This document shows, in pieces, positions 45,352 to 53,645 of a DNA stretch of 64,000 bases. Position numbers and translations under genes: made by a program. Location of the stretch: NCBI GenBank assembly GCA_035532215.1, contig DATKRK010000353.1, positions 6,449 through 70,448 of the forward strand, given 5' to 3'. Origin of the DNA: JAICIG01 sp035532215. GTDB lineage: Bacteria > Planctomycetota > Planctomycetia > Pirellulales > JAICIG01. Below the pieces are notes generated by a model. The model had not been told where the DNA came from. It ran no database searches and saw only the letters and a program-made list of their open reading frames with translations. The stretch's first letter is position 1. Every line of letters starts with the position of its first letter.

Positions 45352-47055
45352 TTAAAAGCCGCCGGCGCCGGCGGCCGCAGTGGCCAGCTTCGCCCCGGAA
45401 CCGATCAGCTTGATAATCCCTTCTTCACCTTGAATTTCGTACCGCACTCCGTTTTCAATCGGCTTGACGGCGATTTTCAAGTGGTCGAGACCGTCCTCCT
45501 TGAGGCTTTCGGCCATCATGGCCAGTCCCGGGTTGCTATCTTCCTGCTGAGAGGCCAGCTTCAGCAGCGGAGACAAGCCCAGCGTGATCTCGAGCGGCGG
45601 CCGCTCCTCCGAGCCTGCTTTGGCCGATTGGTCCATGACGGCCTTGATGGTTTCCAGCCCGTCGTCGCCGATGGCAATGTAGACCGATTCGGGGCCGAAG
45701 CCGACCGTGACGAGCGCTTCTTCGCCGAAGACCTGCCTGGCTTTCTCGCTTTCTTCATCGTCCGGCAGCGGAATCGACACCGAGTGGAACTTGACCCCTT
45801 CGTGCTCGTCGACGTCGAACTTCACCTCCGGAAATCCAGGCTCGGTTTCGGCGAGCTTGACCAGTTTCCTGGCTACTTCCTCGAGTTGCTCCCCGTCGAC
45901 GACTTTGCCGCCCGCGACGATGGTCAGGGGGCCTTCGCCCACGACGGCCAGGCCGGCGTTGAAGCGGCCGTTCTTCACGGTCGCTTCGGCCACGTCCAGG
46001 ACTTCGCCCACGAGTCCCTTGACCAGGTCCTTGGCCTCATCATCGGGCAGATCCTCATCCTCGTCGATCGATTCCATGATGTGCGAGCGCAATTGGTCGA
46101 CCATCGCCAGCGACTGCTCGATATCGGACTCCTCGGCGACCGAATTGACGTGGGCCGTAAGCATCGCTTCGGGCATCAGGAAGCCGGCGAACTTCGAAGC
46201 GCTGTTGGAAACCGCGGAAAGCTGCTTGGCCGTGTCGCTGCCTTCGACGGCCGTCATGTTCAAGTCGATCAAGACCCGCTTGCCTTCCGAATCGATCGAG
46301 AAGCCCAGCGTGATGGCATCCAGGTCGTTGATCACCTTGGCCAGGTTTTCGACCTGATGACGCGCGATCTGCGGCTGCAATTGGGTTTCTTCGTCGTCCG
46401 CTTCCGCCTTCTCGGCTGCTTGTTGCAAGCTCCGCTCGACCTGCATCTTCATGGCGTCGACGGCCATGTCGCGCAGCGCCTGCGGCACGTTCTGGATGTT
46501 GATCCGCAACGCCAGGTCGTATTCTTCTTGCATGCCGCCCAAAAGCTTCAGGGGATCGGCGGGCAGATTACCCAGGGCGTCAGGGGTTTGGGCGACGTAG
46601 ACCCAGCCGTCCTGTTCCTTGACGTACACCGCGTTGCCTTCTTTCTTGATCTCCAGCACGCCGTCGCCCTTGTCGACCGGTTCGCCGGTGATCGCGGCCA
46701 GCGCGCCGAGCAGCTTCTGCACGTCGGAGACGGGCAAGAAGGCGATCACGTTCGGAGCGCCGAAACCGCCCTCGGGCAGCGCCGCGGTGGCGCCCCAGGG
46801 CTTGTCTTGTTCGAGTCCGGCCAATCCCTGGCCTTGCGTGAACAGCGCCAGCATGCCTTCCAACTGGTTGGCCATGTCGGGGTTGCCCGACGCCGTGCTC
46901 AGATACTCCAAATCGCGTTTCAACTCCGCATAGCCCGAAAACGAAGCCACGGCGACCGGCTTGATCTCGGTTTCGATCTTGTCCTGCGCCCTGGCGCAGA
47001 TCGCCGTGCCGAGCATGACGGCGAAAGCCAAAACTGACCACAGGATTTTCTTCAC
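45352..47055 (-). CDS. Secreted hypothetical protein, 567 aa
   Basis: A large exported protein of unknown function. It starts with GTG at 47055, eight bases after AAGGAGA, and has a clear signal peptide (MKKILWSVLAFAVMLGTAICARA, cleaved before QD). The mature protein has recurring segments of the DGVLEIKKEGNAVYVKEQDG type and is acidic, with many Asp/Glu loops. The architecture resembles secreted proteins of unknown function common in planctomycetes. No catalytic motif is visible. The end is Ala/Gly-rich (LATAAAGAGGF). Confidence 0.75.
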   Translation of the reverse strand: MKKILWSVLAFAVMLGTAICARAQDKIETEIKPVAVASFSGYAELKRDLEYLSTASGNPDMANQLEGMLALFTQGQGLAGLEQDKPWGATAALPEGGFGAPNVIAFLPVSDVQKLLGALAAITGEPVDKGDGVLEIKKEGNAVYVKEQDGWVYVAQTPDALGNLPADPLKLLGGMQEEYDLALRINIQNVPQALRDMAVDAMKMQVERSLQQAAEKAEADDEETQLQPQIARHQVENLAKVINDLDAITLGFSIDSEGKRVLIDLNMTAVEGSDTAKQLSAVSNSASKFAGFLMPEAMLTAHVNSVAEESDIEQSLAMVDQLRSHIMESIDEDEDLPDDEAKDLVKGLVGEVLDVAEATVKNGRFNAGLAVVGEGPLTIVAGGKVVDGEQLEEVARKLVKLAETEPGFPEVKFDVDEHEGVKFHSVSIPLPDDEESEKARQVFGEEALVTVGFGPESVYIAIGDDGLETIKAVMDQSAKAGSEERPPLEITLGLSPLLKLASQQEDSNPGLAMMAESLKEDGLDHLKIAVKPIENGVRYEIQGEEGIIKLIGSGAKLATAAAGAGGF

Positions 47056-47439
47056 GTGCGACTCTCCTTGACAGCGGTCCGAATAGGTGGGTGGGTGAGG
47101 GTGCGATGGCTCGGCAGCGGGATCCAAATCGGACCCGACAACTTCCGCAGGAAATACCCGACGCAGAGAGCCTAAGTTTTACGTAAATTCGAGAAATGGC
47201 GCCACCTGGGCGCCGCGCAAAGGATGTCGATCTTGGCGGACCGTGCAAGTTCAGGCGGCATAGCCGATCTCGGTCGCCCGGACTGAATCTTCGCGCATCG
47301 CGCGCGAATCTTGGCGGAGCGAACAAGTTTAGGTTCGCCTTTCGAGCAAAGTGCCGCGACCGTTCGCGGAATCACCGCTGCCGCCAGAACCGCTGCCGCC
47401 AGAGAGGAAGGATCGCAGACGCTCGCAAGACGCGGCGCG
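47056..47439. other. Intergenic region with a degenerate direct repeat
   Basis: A 384-bp gap between the secreted protein's start and infA. ATCTTGGCGGACCGTGCAAG (about 47228) recurs as ATCTTGGCGGAGCGAACAAG (about 47309). A CGCGCATCGCGCGCG dyad lies between them. No gene is evident. Confidence 0.45.
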
Positions 47440-47661
47440 TCAACGCTCGCGGAAGGTAATGCGACCCTTGGTCAGGTCGTAGGGGGAAAGCTCGACGCGG
47501 ACCTTGTCGCCCGGCACGATGCGAATGAAATTCTTACGCATCCGACCGGCAACATGGGCGATGACCGAGTGGCCGCCTTCGAGCGTTACGCGAAAACGCG
47601 TATTCGCCAGGGCTTGCGTCACAACGCCCTCAACTTCAAGTGCTTCTTCTTTCTCCGCCAT
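47440..47661 (-). CDS. infA: Translation initiation factor IF-1
   Basis: A 73-aa S1/OB-fold protein that binds the 30S A-site during initiation. EEALEVEGVVTQALANTRF, then VTLEGGHSVIAHVAGRMRKN, then FIRIVPGDKVRVELSPYDL and KGRITFR are all characteristic IF-1 sequence. The ATG at 47661 gives the usual MAEKEEA-type start and has GGAG about seven bases upstream; an upstream in-frame ATG is not needed. The gene stands alone here rather than in a ribosomal-protein operon, which is common in planctomycetes. Confidence 0.96.
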   Translation of the reverse strand: MAEKEEALEVEGVVTQALANTRFRVTLEGGHSVIAHVAGRMRKNFIRIVPGDKVRVELSPYDLTKGRITFRER

Positions 47662-47772
47662 ACAAGGCTCCACGAACCAACAATTCAGCACGGCCGTTCC
47701 TGCTGATCCTAAGATCAGAATATCCTATCATTTAGGTACGAGCCGTCCAGCCCAGACGCGGCGCTAATTTAA

Positions 47773-47990
47773 GTAGACGCGGCATCCTGCCGCGTTTCCC
47801 AAAGCGGCAAGGATGCCGCTTCTACCGCCTGAACGGAAGTAGACGCGGCATCCCTGCCGCGTATAGCGAAAGCGGCAAGGGATGCCGCTTCTATCGCCTG
47901 AACGGAAGTATACGCGGCATCCCTGCCGCGTATAGCGAAAGCGGCAAGGATGCCGCTTCTACATAAAGAGCGGCAAGGATGCCGCTTCTA
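47773..47990. repeat. Tandem GTAGACGCGGC palindromic repeats
   Basis: Three tandem units starting at 47773, 47839 and 47908 (periods 66 and 69 bp). Each has a GTAGACGCGGCATCC arm, a TGCCGCG arm, and an AAAGCGGCAAGGATGCCGCTTCTA dyad. A fourth partial unit ends at 47990, where the final CTA is, on the minus strand, the TAG stop codon of the PLP-enzyme gene. Confidence 0.88.
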
Positions 47991-49160
47991 CCGCTCCAAC
48001 CCCTCTGCCAGGGCATCAAGCACGGCAGTCTCCGATTCGATACCCACGGAGAGCCGAATCGTTCCTTCGCCGATGCCTTGCGACCGCCGCGTTTCAGCCG
48101 CCATCAGGCGATGGCTGGTGGAGGCCGGGTGACTCAAGGTCGTACTGAGATCGCCCAGCGAAGGGCAAAAGGGAATTCGCGCAGCCGCGGCGATGAACGC
48201 CTGCGCCGCCGGCAGCCCGCCGCGCAGCGTAAACGCGACCACCGTGCCGAATCGTTCGCCGAACTGCCGCTTCGCCAAGGCATGATCCGGATGCGCCGGC
48301 AGGCCGGGATAATAGACCGTCTCGATTTCCTGGCGCTCGGACAAAAACTTCGCCGCCGCCAGCGCGTTGGATGCTGCGCGGTCGAAACGCAGGGCCAAGG
48401 TGCCTAAGCCGCGCAACGCCAGCCAGCAATCGAAGGGACTGCTCGATAGCCCCCACGCCGAAAGCACGAGCGGCACGCGCTGCCAACAGGTCTCTCGCCC
48501 GCAAAGCAACCCCAGCAAGACGTCGCTGTGGCCGCTCATGATCTTGGTCAAGCTCTCCAGTACCAGGTCGGCGCCGTAATCGAGCGGCCGGCAAATCGCC
48601 GGACTGGCGAACGTGTTGTCGACCAGCAGCCTCACGTCTCGTCGCTTGGCCAGGGCGGCGAGCGCGGCCAGATCGGGAACTCTCAACAGCGGATTGGTGA
48701 TCGTCTCGACGACGATCAGTTTCGTAGGGTTCTGAAGGGCCGCCGTCGTCGCATCGAGATCGCAAGGATCGACGAGCGTGCTGGTAATCCCCAGCCGCGC
48801 CGCTTCCGAGGTCAACAGTTGAATGCTGCGTCCATAGAGCTGGCTGCCGACGACGACGTGATCTCCCTGAGCCGCTTGCGAGAGCAAGGCGACGGCCAGC
48901 GCCGACATGCCCGAGCCGCAGATCGCGGCGCGCTCGGCGCCGTGCAGCTCGCGGCATTTTTCCGCCAGCAAATCGGCGTTGGGATGACCGTCGCGGCTGT
49001 AGACGTAACCGTGCAACTCGCCGGAAAGCAACTGCGAAGCTTGCTCGGGCGTTGCACAGCGATAGACCGAGGCCGCATACAGCGGCGGAGCGGCCGGCTG
49101 GGTCGGTTGCGGCGGCAAGTAATCGGGCTGCGGGCAGATGTCGTCCGGCTTGCGCGTCAT
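47988..49160 (-). CDS. Cys/Met metabolism PLP-dependent enzyme (cystathionine gamma-synthase/lyase family)
   Basis: A 390-aa fold-type I PLP enzyme. GYVYSRDGHPNADLLAEK, then ICGSGMSALA (phosphate cup), VETITNPLLRVPDL, DNTFASP and LESLTKIMSGHSDVLLG with the PLP lysine Lys206 identify the MetB/MetC/MGL family. It could be a cystathionine synthase, a beta- or gamma-lyase, or an O-acetylhomoserine sulfhydrylase; the subtype is not resolved. It follows the short glycosyltransferase-like gene with a 3-bp gap. The stop codon TAG is shared with the end of the tandem repeat. Confidence 0.92.
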   Translation of the reverse strand: MTRKPDDICPQPDYLPPQPTQPAAPPLYAASVYRCATPEQASQLLSGELHGYVYSRDGHPNADLLAEKCRELHGAERAAICGSGMSALAVALLSQAAQGDHVVVGSQLYGRSIQLLTSEAARLGITSTLVDPCDLDATTAALQNPTKLIVVETITNPLLRVPDLAALAALAKRRDVRLLVDNTFASPAICRPLDYGADLVLESLTKIMSGHSDVLLGLLCGRETCWQRVPLVLSAWGLSSSPFDCWLALRGLGTLALRFDRAASNALAAAKFLSERQEIETVYYPGLPAHPDHALAKRQFGERFGTVVAFTLRGGLPAAQAFIAAAARIPFCPSLGDLSTTLSHPASTSHRLMAAETRRSQGIGEGTIRLSVGIESETAVLDALAEGLER

Positions 49161-49163
49161 GAA

Positions 49164-49745
49164 TCAGCCTTCCGGGCAGAAGCCGAAACGATCGGTCAGA
49201 ACTTGCCGGTAAAGCTGGGTCAGCCACAACGCCGCTTCGGCTTGCGTTTCGGCCGTAAAAGCCAACTCCGGGGCCGCCAACGCCGGGGCCATGGTGATGA
49301 TGCGGCCGTCCAGATCGCCGAACGCGGCAATCATCGCGGCGCGGACGGCGTCGCTGACGGCGACGATCCTGCTCGCGTTCTCCGCCGCCTGGACCGTGAA
49401 CCGTTGCAAACGTGGGTCGAGACGATCGACGGGAAGTTCCATGCCAGACGCCGTGAGCAAATATGCAACGCCGGCTTCCAAGGCCAGGTGGGCCAGGATG
49501 CCGATCGGCTGCGCGTGGACGATGTGCGGGTCGAAAGCGTCGATTTCTGCGTCGAGCGCTTGCCGCAGCACGTCGCGATAAGCGGTCAACTCTTGATCCG
49601 AAAGCTGGACCTCGCTATCTGGGCTGCCGACCGCCAGGCGCCGGACCTGATGCCCAGCGGCGGCAAGCGCGCTGTCCAGCTCAGCGAACGGCAGCCCGCG
49701 CTCGGCGCCGCGGAAAGGTCTCTGGTTGGCGAGCAAGATCCGCAT
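49164..49745 (-). CDS. GT4-type glycosyltransferase N-terminal domain only
   Basis: A 193-aa protein equal to the acceptor-binding half of a GT-B glycosyltransferase: MRILLANQRPFRGAERGLPF, then LDAEIDAFDPHIVHAQPIG, then ENASRIVAVSDAVR. GT4 enzymes continue with a second Rossmann domain binding the nucleotide sugar, which is missing; instead a short helical tail ends in DRFGFCPEG. It may be a truncated or specialised single-domain protein, or a degraded gene. It leads a two-gene unit with the PLP enzyme, 3 bp apart. Confidence 0.65.
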   Translation of the reverse strand: MRILLANQRPFRGAERGLPFAELDSALAAAGHQVRRLAVGSPDSEVQLSDQELTAYRDVLRQALDAEIDAFDPHIVHAQPIGILAHLALEAGVAYLLTASGMELPVDRLDPRLQRFTVQAAENASRIVAVSDAVRAAMIAAFGDLDGRIITMAPALAAPELAFTAETQAEAALWLTQLYRQVLTDRFGFCPEG

Positions 49746-50142
49746 GGCGGCTAGTGTACAGTTCCGCCAGCATGTCGGGCAAACCGACGCGAACTTCCGC
49801 GTCGTGGAGGGCCGGGCGCCCTCGCCCGGCCATCGCCTGCACTTCTTGTTCTCCGTGAGCCTGGGCGACTCGCCGCGAAATTCCTTAGACGAAAAAACGG
49901 CGGTAGATCCGAATAACCCTAAGAACCGAAATAACAGCGAACGGCCCGGCGCCGCATCCGGTGTAAAAGGAAGATTCCTGCCAATCTAGGCATCCTAAGC
50001 TAGCTTTGAGGGTCCACTAACTTCTAGACAGAATGGCAATTGCAGCTACCCTGATAAGATCGGGGGGGTGGCCAGCCCTGGCATCATTCATTGATCCCCG
50101 TCATTTCTTGGCGCCCGAGCTAGGGCCAAAGCAGTATTCCGC
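49746..50142. other. Intergenic region upstream of the HlyD/M50 cluster
   Basis: A 397-bp gap. It holds one GGGCCGGGCGCCCTCGCCC palindrome of the GGGCGCCC family (about 49804-49831) and a weak GCCAGCCCTGGC dyad near 50076. The promoter for the downstream cluster should lie here. I do not see a clear one. Confidence 0.45.
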
Positions 50143-52176
50143 ATGAGCACTGAACAGACTGTCGATCCCCATCTGATCGAGCAAACCAAGCAGCAGATTC
50201 GCAGCCTGGTCGTCGAGATCGCCAACCTTTCCAAGCAGGATCTGGACGTCCGCGAGTTTTACGGGGCGTTCCTCGACCGCGTCATTTCGGCCCTGGCGGC
50301 TATCGGCGGGGCGGTCTGGGCGATCAGCGACGCGGGCGGCTTGGAATTACAGTACCAGAGCAACTTGCGCGAGACGCACCTGGCCGACAACCAGGAAAGT
50401 CTCAATGCACACGGACAATTGCTGCAGAAAATCGTGGCCAGCGGCGAAGGCGGCCTGGTGCAGCCGCGCTCGGGCGAAGGGCAGAACGGACAGGCCTCGA
50501 ACCCCAGCGATTTCCTGCTGATCCTCGGCCCGATCAAGTTGGATCAGGACACCAAGGGGGTCATCGAGGTGTTCCAGCGTCCGGGCGCTCCCCCGACCAC
50601 GCAGCGCGGCTATCTGAAGTTCCTGCTGCAAATGTGCGATCTGGCGAGCGACTTTCTCAAGACGCGCCAGTTGCGGCATTTCACCGATCGCCAGGCGCTG
50701 TGGAACCAACTGGAAAACTTCACGCGGATGGCGCATACCAGCCTCGACCCGCGCGAGACGGCTTTCACCATCGCCAACGAGGGACGCCGGCTGATCGAGT
50801 GCGACCGGGTCAGCGTGGCCATCCGCCGCGGCAAGAAGTGTACGATCGAGGCGGTCAGCGGGCAGGACACGTTCGACAAGCGGTCGAACACCATCATGCT
50901 GCTCAACCGCCTGGCGACGGCGGTGGTCAGTGCGGGCGAGCCGCTCTGGTATTCGGGCGACGCCACGAACCTGGCGCCGCAGGTCGAAGACGCCGTGCAG
51001 GAATACGTCGACGAGTCGCACTCGAAGAACGTCGCCGTGCTGCCGCTGGCGCGGCCGACCGACCCGAGCGAAGAGAAAGAGCAGACCGAGACGATCGGCG
51101 CGCTGATCGTCGAGCAAATCGAAGACGCCCGGCCGCGCGAGGGCATGGTGCAGCGCGTGAACGTGGTCTGCGACCACAGTTCGCTGGCCATGGCCAACGC
51201 ACTGGAGCACAACGATCTGTTCCTGATGCCGCTGTGGCGCACGCTCGGCAAAGCCAAGTGGATCGTCAGCGCTCGAACGCTGCCGAAAACGCTTACGATC
51301 GCGGCGGCGGTGTTGGTCGCGATCGTCGGGTTGATCGTCGTGCGCGTCGATTTCACCCTGACGGGCGACGGCGCGCTCCAACCCGTGCGGCGCCGCGACG
51401 TGTTCGCCGCCGTCGAAGGGCAAGTCGAACAGGTGCGCGTCAAGCACGGCCAGCAGGTCAAAGCCGGCGACGTGCTGCTCTTGTTGCGCAATCCCGACTT
51501 GGACGTGGCTTGGAGCGAAACATTCGGCAAGCTGCAACAAGCGTTCAAGGGCAAGGATGCCGCGCAACGGAGGGTGATCAGCAATCGCGCGGCGCGAGCG
51601 GAAGACCAAGACGAACGGGAACAAGCCCAAAGCGAGTTCAATCAGTACAAGCAGCAAATCGAAAGCCTGACCAGCCAGTTGCAATTGCTCGAAGACAAGA
51701 AGGCCAAGCTGCGGGTGGTCAGCCCGATCGACGGCGAAATCACTACCTGGGATCCTGAAAAAGAACTGCTGACGCGGCCGGTCAAGCCGGGCGAAGTGCT
51801 GTTGACCGTGGCCGATCCGTCGGGCGACTGGCAGCTCGAACTGCAAATGGCCGAAGACCGCATGGGCCACATCACCAAGGCCCAGCACGAATTCGGCGAG
51901 GATCTCAAGGTGACCTACCACCTGGCAACCGAGCCGGCCAAAACCTACGACGGCAAGATCGAAAAGGTCCACGAAGCCGCCGAGGTCCGCGGCGAAGAGG
52001 GCAACACGGTGCTGGTCAAGGTCGCCATCGACAAGCACGAGCACGAGGAGCTGCTGCGGCCGGGCGCCAGCGTCAAGGCCCGCGTCTATTGCGGCCGCGC
52101 TTCGGTCGGCTATTGGCTGTTCCACGACGCCATCGATTTCGTCGAGTCGCGGGTTTTGTTCCCGATGAATTTCTAA
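50143..52176 (+). CDS. GAF-domain/HlyD membrane-fusion protein
   Basis: A 677-aa hybrid protein. Two cytosolic GAF-like regions (about 38-175 and 195-355) lead to one membrane helix (LTIAAAVLVAIVGLIVV, about 384-400). The periplasmic part is HlyD-like: RRDVFAAVEGQVEQVRVKHGQQVKAGDVLL, read as two lipoyl half-motifs (about 412-440 and 575-600) around a coiled-coil hairpin. This allows an intracellular signal to be joined to an envelope adaptor. It is the first of three genes with HlyD domains in the same direction. The start is the ATG at 50143. No ATPase or channel gene is near. Confidence 0.85.
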   Translation: MSTEQTVDPHLIEQTKQQIRSLVVEIANLSKQDLDVREFYGAFLDRVISALAAIGGAVWAISDAGGLELQYQSNLRETHLADNQESLNAHGQLLQKIVASGEGGLVQPRSGEGQNGQASNPSDFLLILGPIKLDQDTKGVIEVFQRPGAPPTTQRGYLKFLLQMCDLASDFLKTRQLRHFTDRQALWNQLENFTRMAHTSLDPRETAFTIANEGRRLIECDRVSVAIRRGKKCTIEAVSGQDTFDKRSNTIMLLNRLATAVVSAGEPLWYSGDATNLAPQVEDAVQEYVDESHSKNVAVLPLARPTDPSEEKEQTETIGALIVEQIEDARPREGMVQRVNVVCDHSSLAMANALEHNDLFLMPLWRTLGKAKWIVSARTLPKTLTIAAAVLVAIVGLIVVRVDFTLTGDGALQPVRRRDVFAAVEGQVEQVRVKHGQQVKAGDVLLLLRNPDLDVAWSETFGKLQQAFKGKDAAQRRVISNRAARAEDQDEREQAQSEFNQYKQQIESLTSQLQLLEDKKAKLRVVSPIDGEITTWDPEKELLTRPVKPGEVLLTVADPSGDWQLELQMAEDRMGHITKAQHEFGEDLKVTYHLATEPAKTYDGKIEKVHEAAEVRGEEGNTVLVKVAIDKHEHEELLRPGASVKARVYCGRASVGYWLFHDAIDFVESRVLFPMNF

Positions 52177-52224
52177 GTGACGAGTTTACAAGACAGGATG
52201 CATCATTTTTCGAGGGGAGTCTTG

Positions 52225-53247
52225 ATGACGGCCAGTTTGTGGTTTTTGACGGCGGCGCTCGCATTGACCGGTCCCGACGGGGTCCAGGCGACCGACGGCG
52301 GCGCGTCGGCGGCGCGCTCGCGCACGGCAACGTCGCGGGCGCCTCGTCGCAGCGCGCCAGCAAAACCGGCCGCGGTCGCCCGCTCCGGCGAGACCAGTTC
52401 GGCCGGCGCGGTCATCGATGATTGCATCGTGATGTTGAAGGACGTCGTCGACGTCGCGGCCCAAGAGTCGGGCCTGCTGACCGAGTTGAACGTACACGAA
52501 GGGAGCGAGATCAAGGAAGGCGACTCGGTCGGCCAGATCAACGACAGCAAAGCGCAAATGGCCAAAAAAGTGGCTGAGGCCGAGCACAAGGTGGCCTTGG
52601 CCGAGGCCGAGAACGACATTGCCGTGCGCTATTCGCGGAAGGCGGCCGAGGTCGCGAAGCAAGACTATGGCGGCCACTTGAAAGCCAACATAAAGGTACC
52701 CGGCTCGACGCCCGACACCGAATTGGAAAAGCTGAAACTGCAATGGCAGAAGGCCGAACTCGAAATCGAGAAAGCCCAGTTGGAGCAGAAGGTGGCCGCG
52801 CTGACTGCTGAAGCGAAGGAAGCCAACGTCGACGCGGCCGAGGACGACATCCATCGGCGCCGGGTGCTGGCGCCGCTCGACGGCATCGTGGCCGAGGTCT
52901 TCAAGCACGCCGGCGAATGGGTCAATCCCGGCGACCGCGTCGTGCAGATGCTGCGGATGAACCGCCTGCGGGTCGAAGGCTCGCTGAACGTCAAAAATCT
53001 ATCGCCCGCCGAGGTCGTCGGCCGGCCGGTTCGCGTGATCGCCACCACGACCGGCGGCAAGCAAGAGGTCTTCGAAGGCAAGGTCGAATTCGTCGACGTG
53101 CGCGTGCTCGAAGGCGGGGATTACCGCGTGAAGGCCGAAGTGGCCAACCGCGAAGTCGACGGCGCCTGGACGCTGCTGCCGGGCACGCTCGTCAAGATGG
53201 TCATCGAATCGGGCGGCACGAAGCTCACCGAACGCTCGCGCCGCTAG
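52225..53247 (+). CDS. HlyD-type adaptor, secreted/lipoyl-domain protein
   Basis: A 340-aa periplasmic adaptor. The ATG at 52225 has GAGGGGAG five bases upstream and starts a signal peptide (MTASLWFLTAALALTGPDG). An Arg/Ala-rich linker, the lipoyl half-motif ESGLLTELNVHEGSEIKEGD, a long alpha-helical hairpin, the second half (LAPLDGIVAEVFKHAGEWVNPGD) and a barrel follow. An in-frame GTG at 52177, directly after the upstream stop, would give a longer protein lacking the signal peptide, so 52225 is preferred. It belongs to the cluster with the GAF-HlyD and M50 genes. Confidence 0.82.
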   Translation: MTASLWFLTAALALTGPDGVQATDGGASAARSRTATSRAPRRSAPAKPAAVARSGETSSAGAVIDDCIVMLKDVVDVAAQESGLLTELNVHEGSEIKEGDSVGQINDSKAQMAKKVAEAEHKVALAEAENDIAVRYSRKAAEVAKQDYGGHLKANIKVPGSTPDTELEKLKLQWQKAELEIEKAQLEQKVAALTAEAKEANVDAAEDDIHRRRVLAPLDGIVAEVFKHAGEWVNPGDRVVQMLRMNRLRVEGSLNVKNLSPAEVVGRPVRVIATTTGGKQEVFEGKVEFVDVRVLEGGDYRVKAEVANREVDGAWTLLPGTLVKMVIESGGTKLTERSRR

Positions 53248-53260
53248 GTCCGATTACAAA

Positions 53261-53608
53261 TGAACGTTTTCTTAAAGGGGATGTGGAGATACGGAGGAGA
53301 TAAGGGGATGAACTGAAAGTAGTAGGCACACTCCTAAGAAAATATTCTGTGGAGGGCTGGGCGCCCTCGCCCGGCGAATGCCGGACGGGCGGGGGCGCCC
53401 GTCCCTCCAAGAAAACAACGCATTTTCATTCGTCGGGGCGACCGCCAGTCATGGCGCCTCCGTGTGCCGTGACCGGCCCTCGGTTGAGCGTGATTTCAGG
53501 ATTGGCGACGGCACACGGAGTGTGCCTGCTACTTTATCGCAAGCGACTCCTGTTTCCCATCTCCCTATCTCCTCCGCATCCCCATATCCCCTTTCGAAAA
53601 CGTTCAAG
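53261..53608. repeat. Composite inverted-repeat element within the HlyD/M50 cluster
   Basis: The outer arms of about 48 bp are imperfectly complementary: AAGGGGATGTGGAGATACGG near 53276 and CCGCATCCCCATATCCCCTT near 53576. Inside is a second pair (AAAGTAGTAGGCACACTCC at 53316 and GGAGTGTGCCTGCTACTTT at 53519) and a GGGCGCCCTCGCCCGGC block (53350-53407). It occupies most of the 398 bp between the adaptor and the M50 gene, so these may be separate transcripts. Confidence 0.75.
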
Positions 53609-53645
53609 TCATTTAAACGACTGATGCAACGCACGATCTGACCGC

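Noticed and set aside
47773..47990. Possible CRISPR array because of regular 66-69 bp periodicity
   Set aside because: The intervals are themselves repeats with no unique spacers, no cas genes are near, and the units are internally palindromic in a way that fits dispersed REP-like families.
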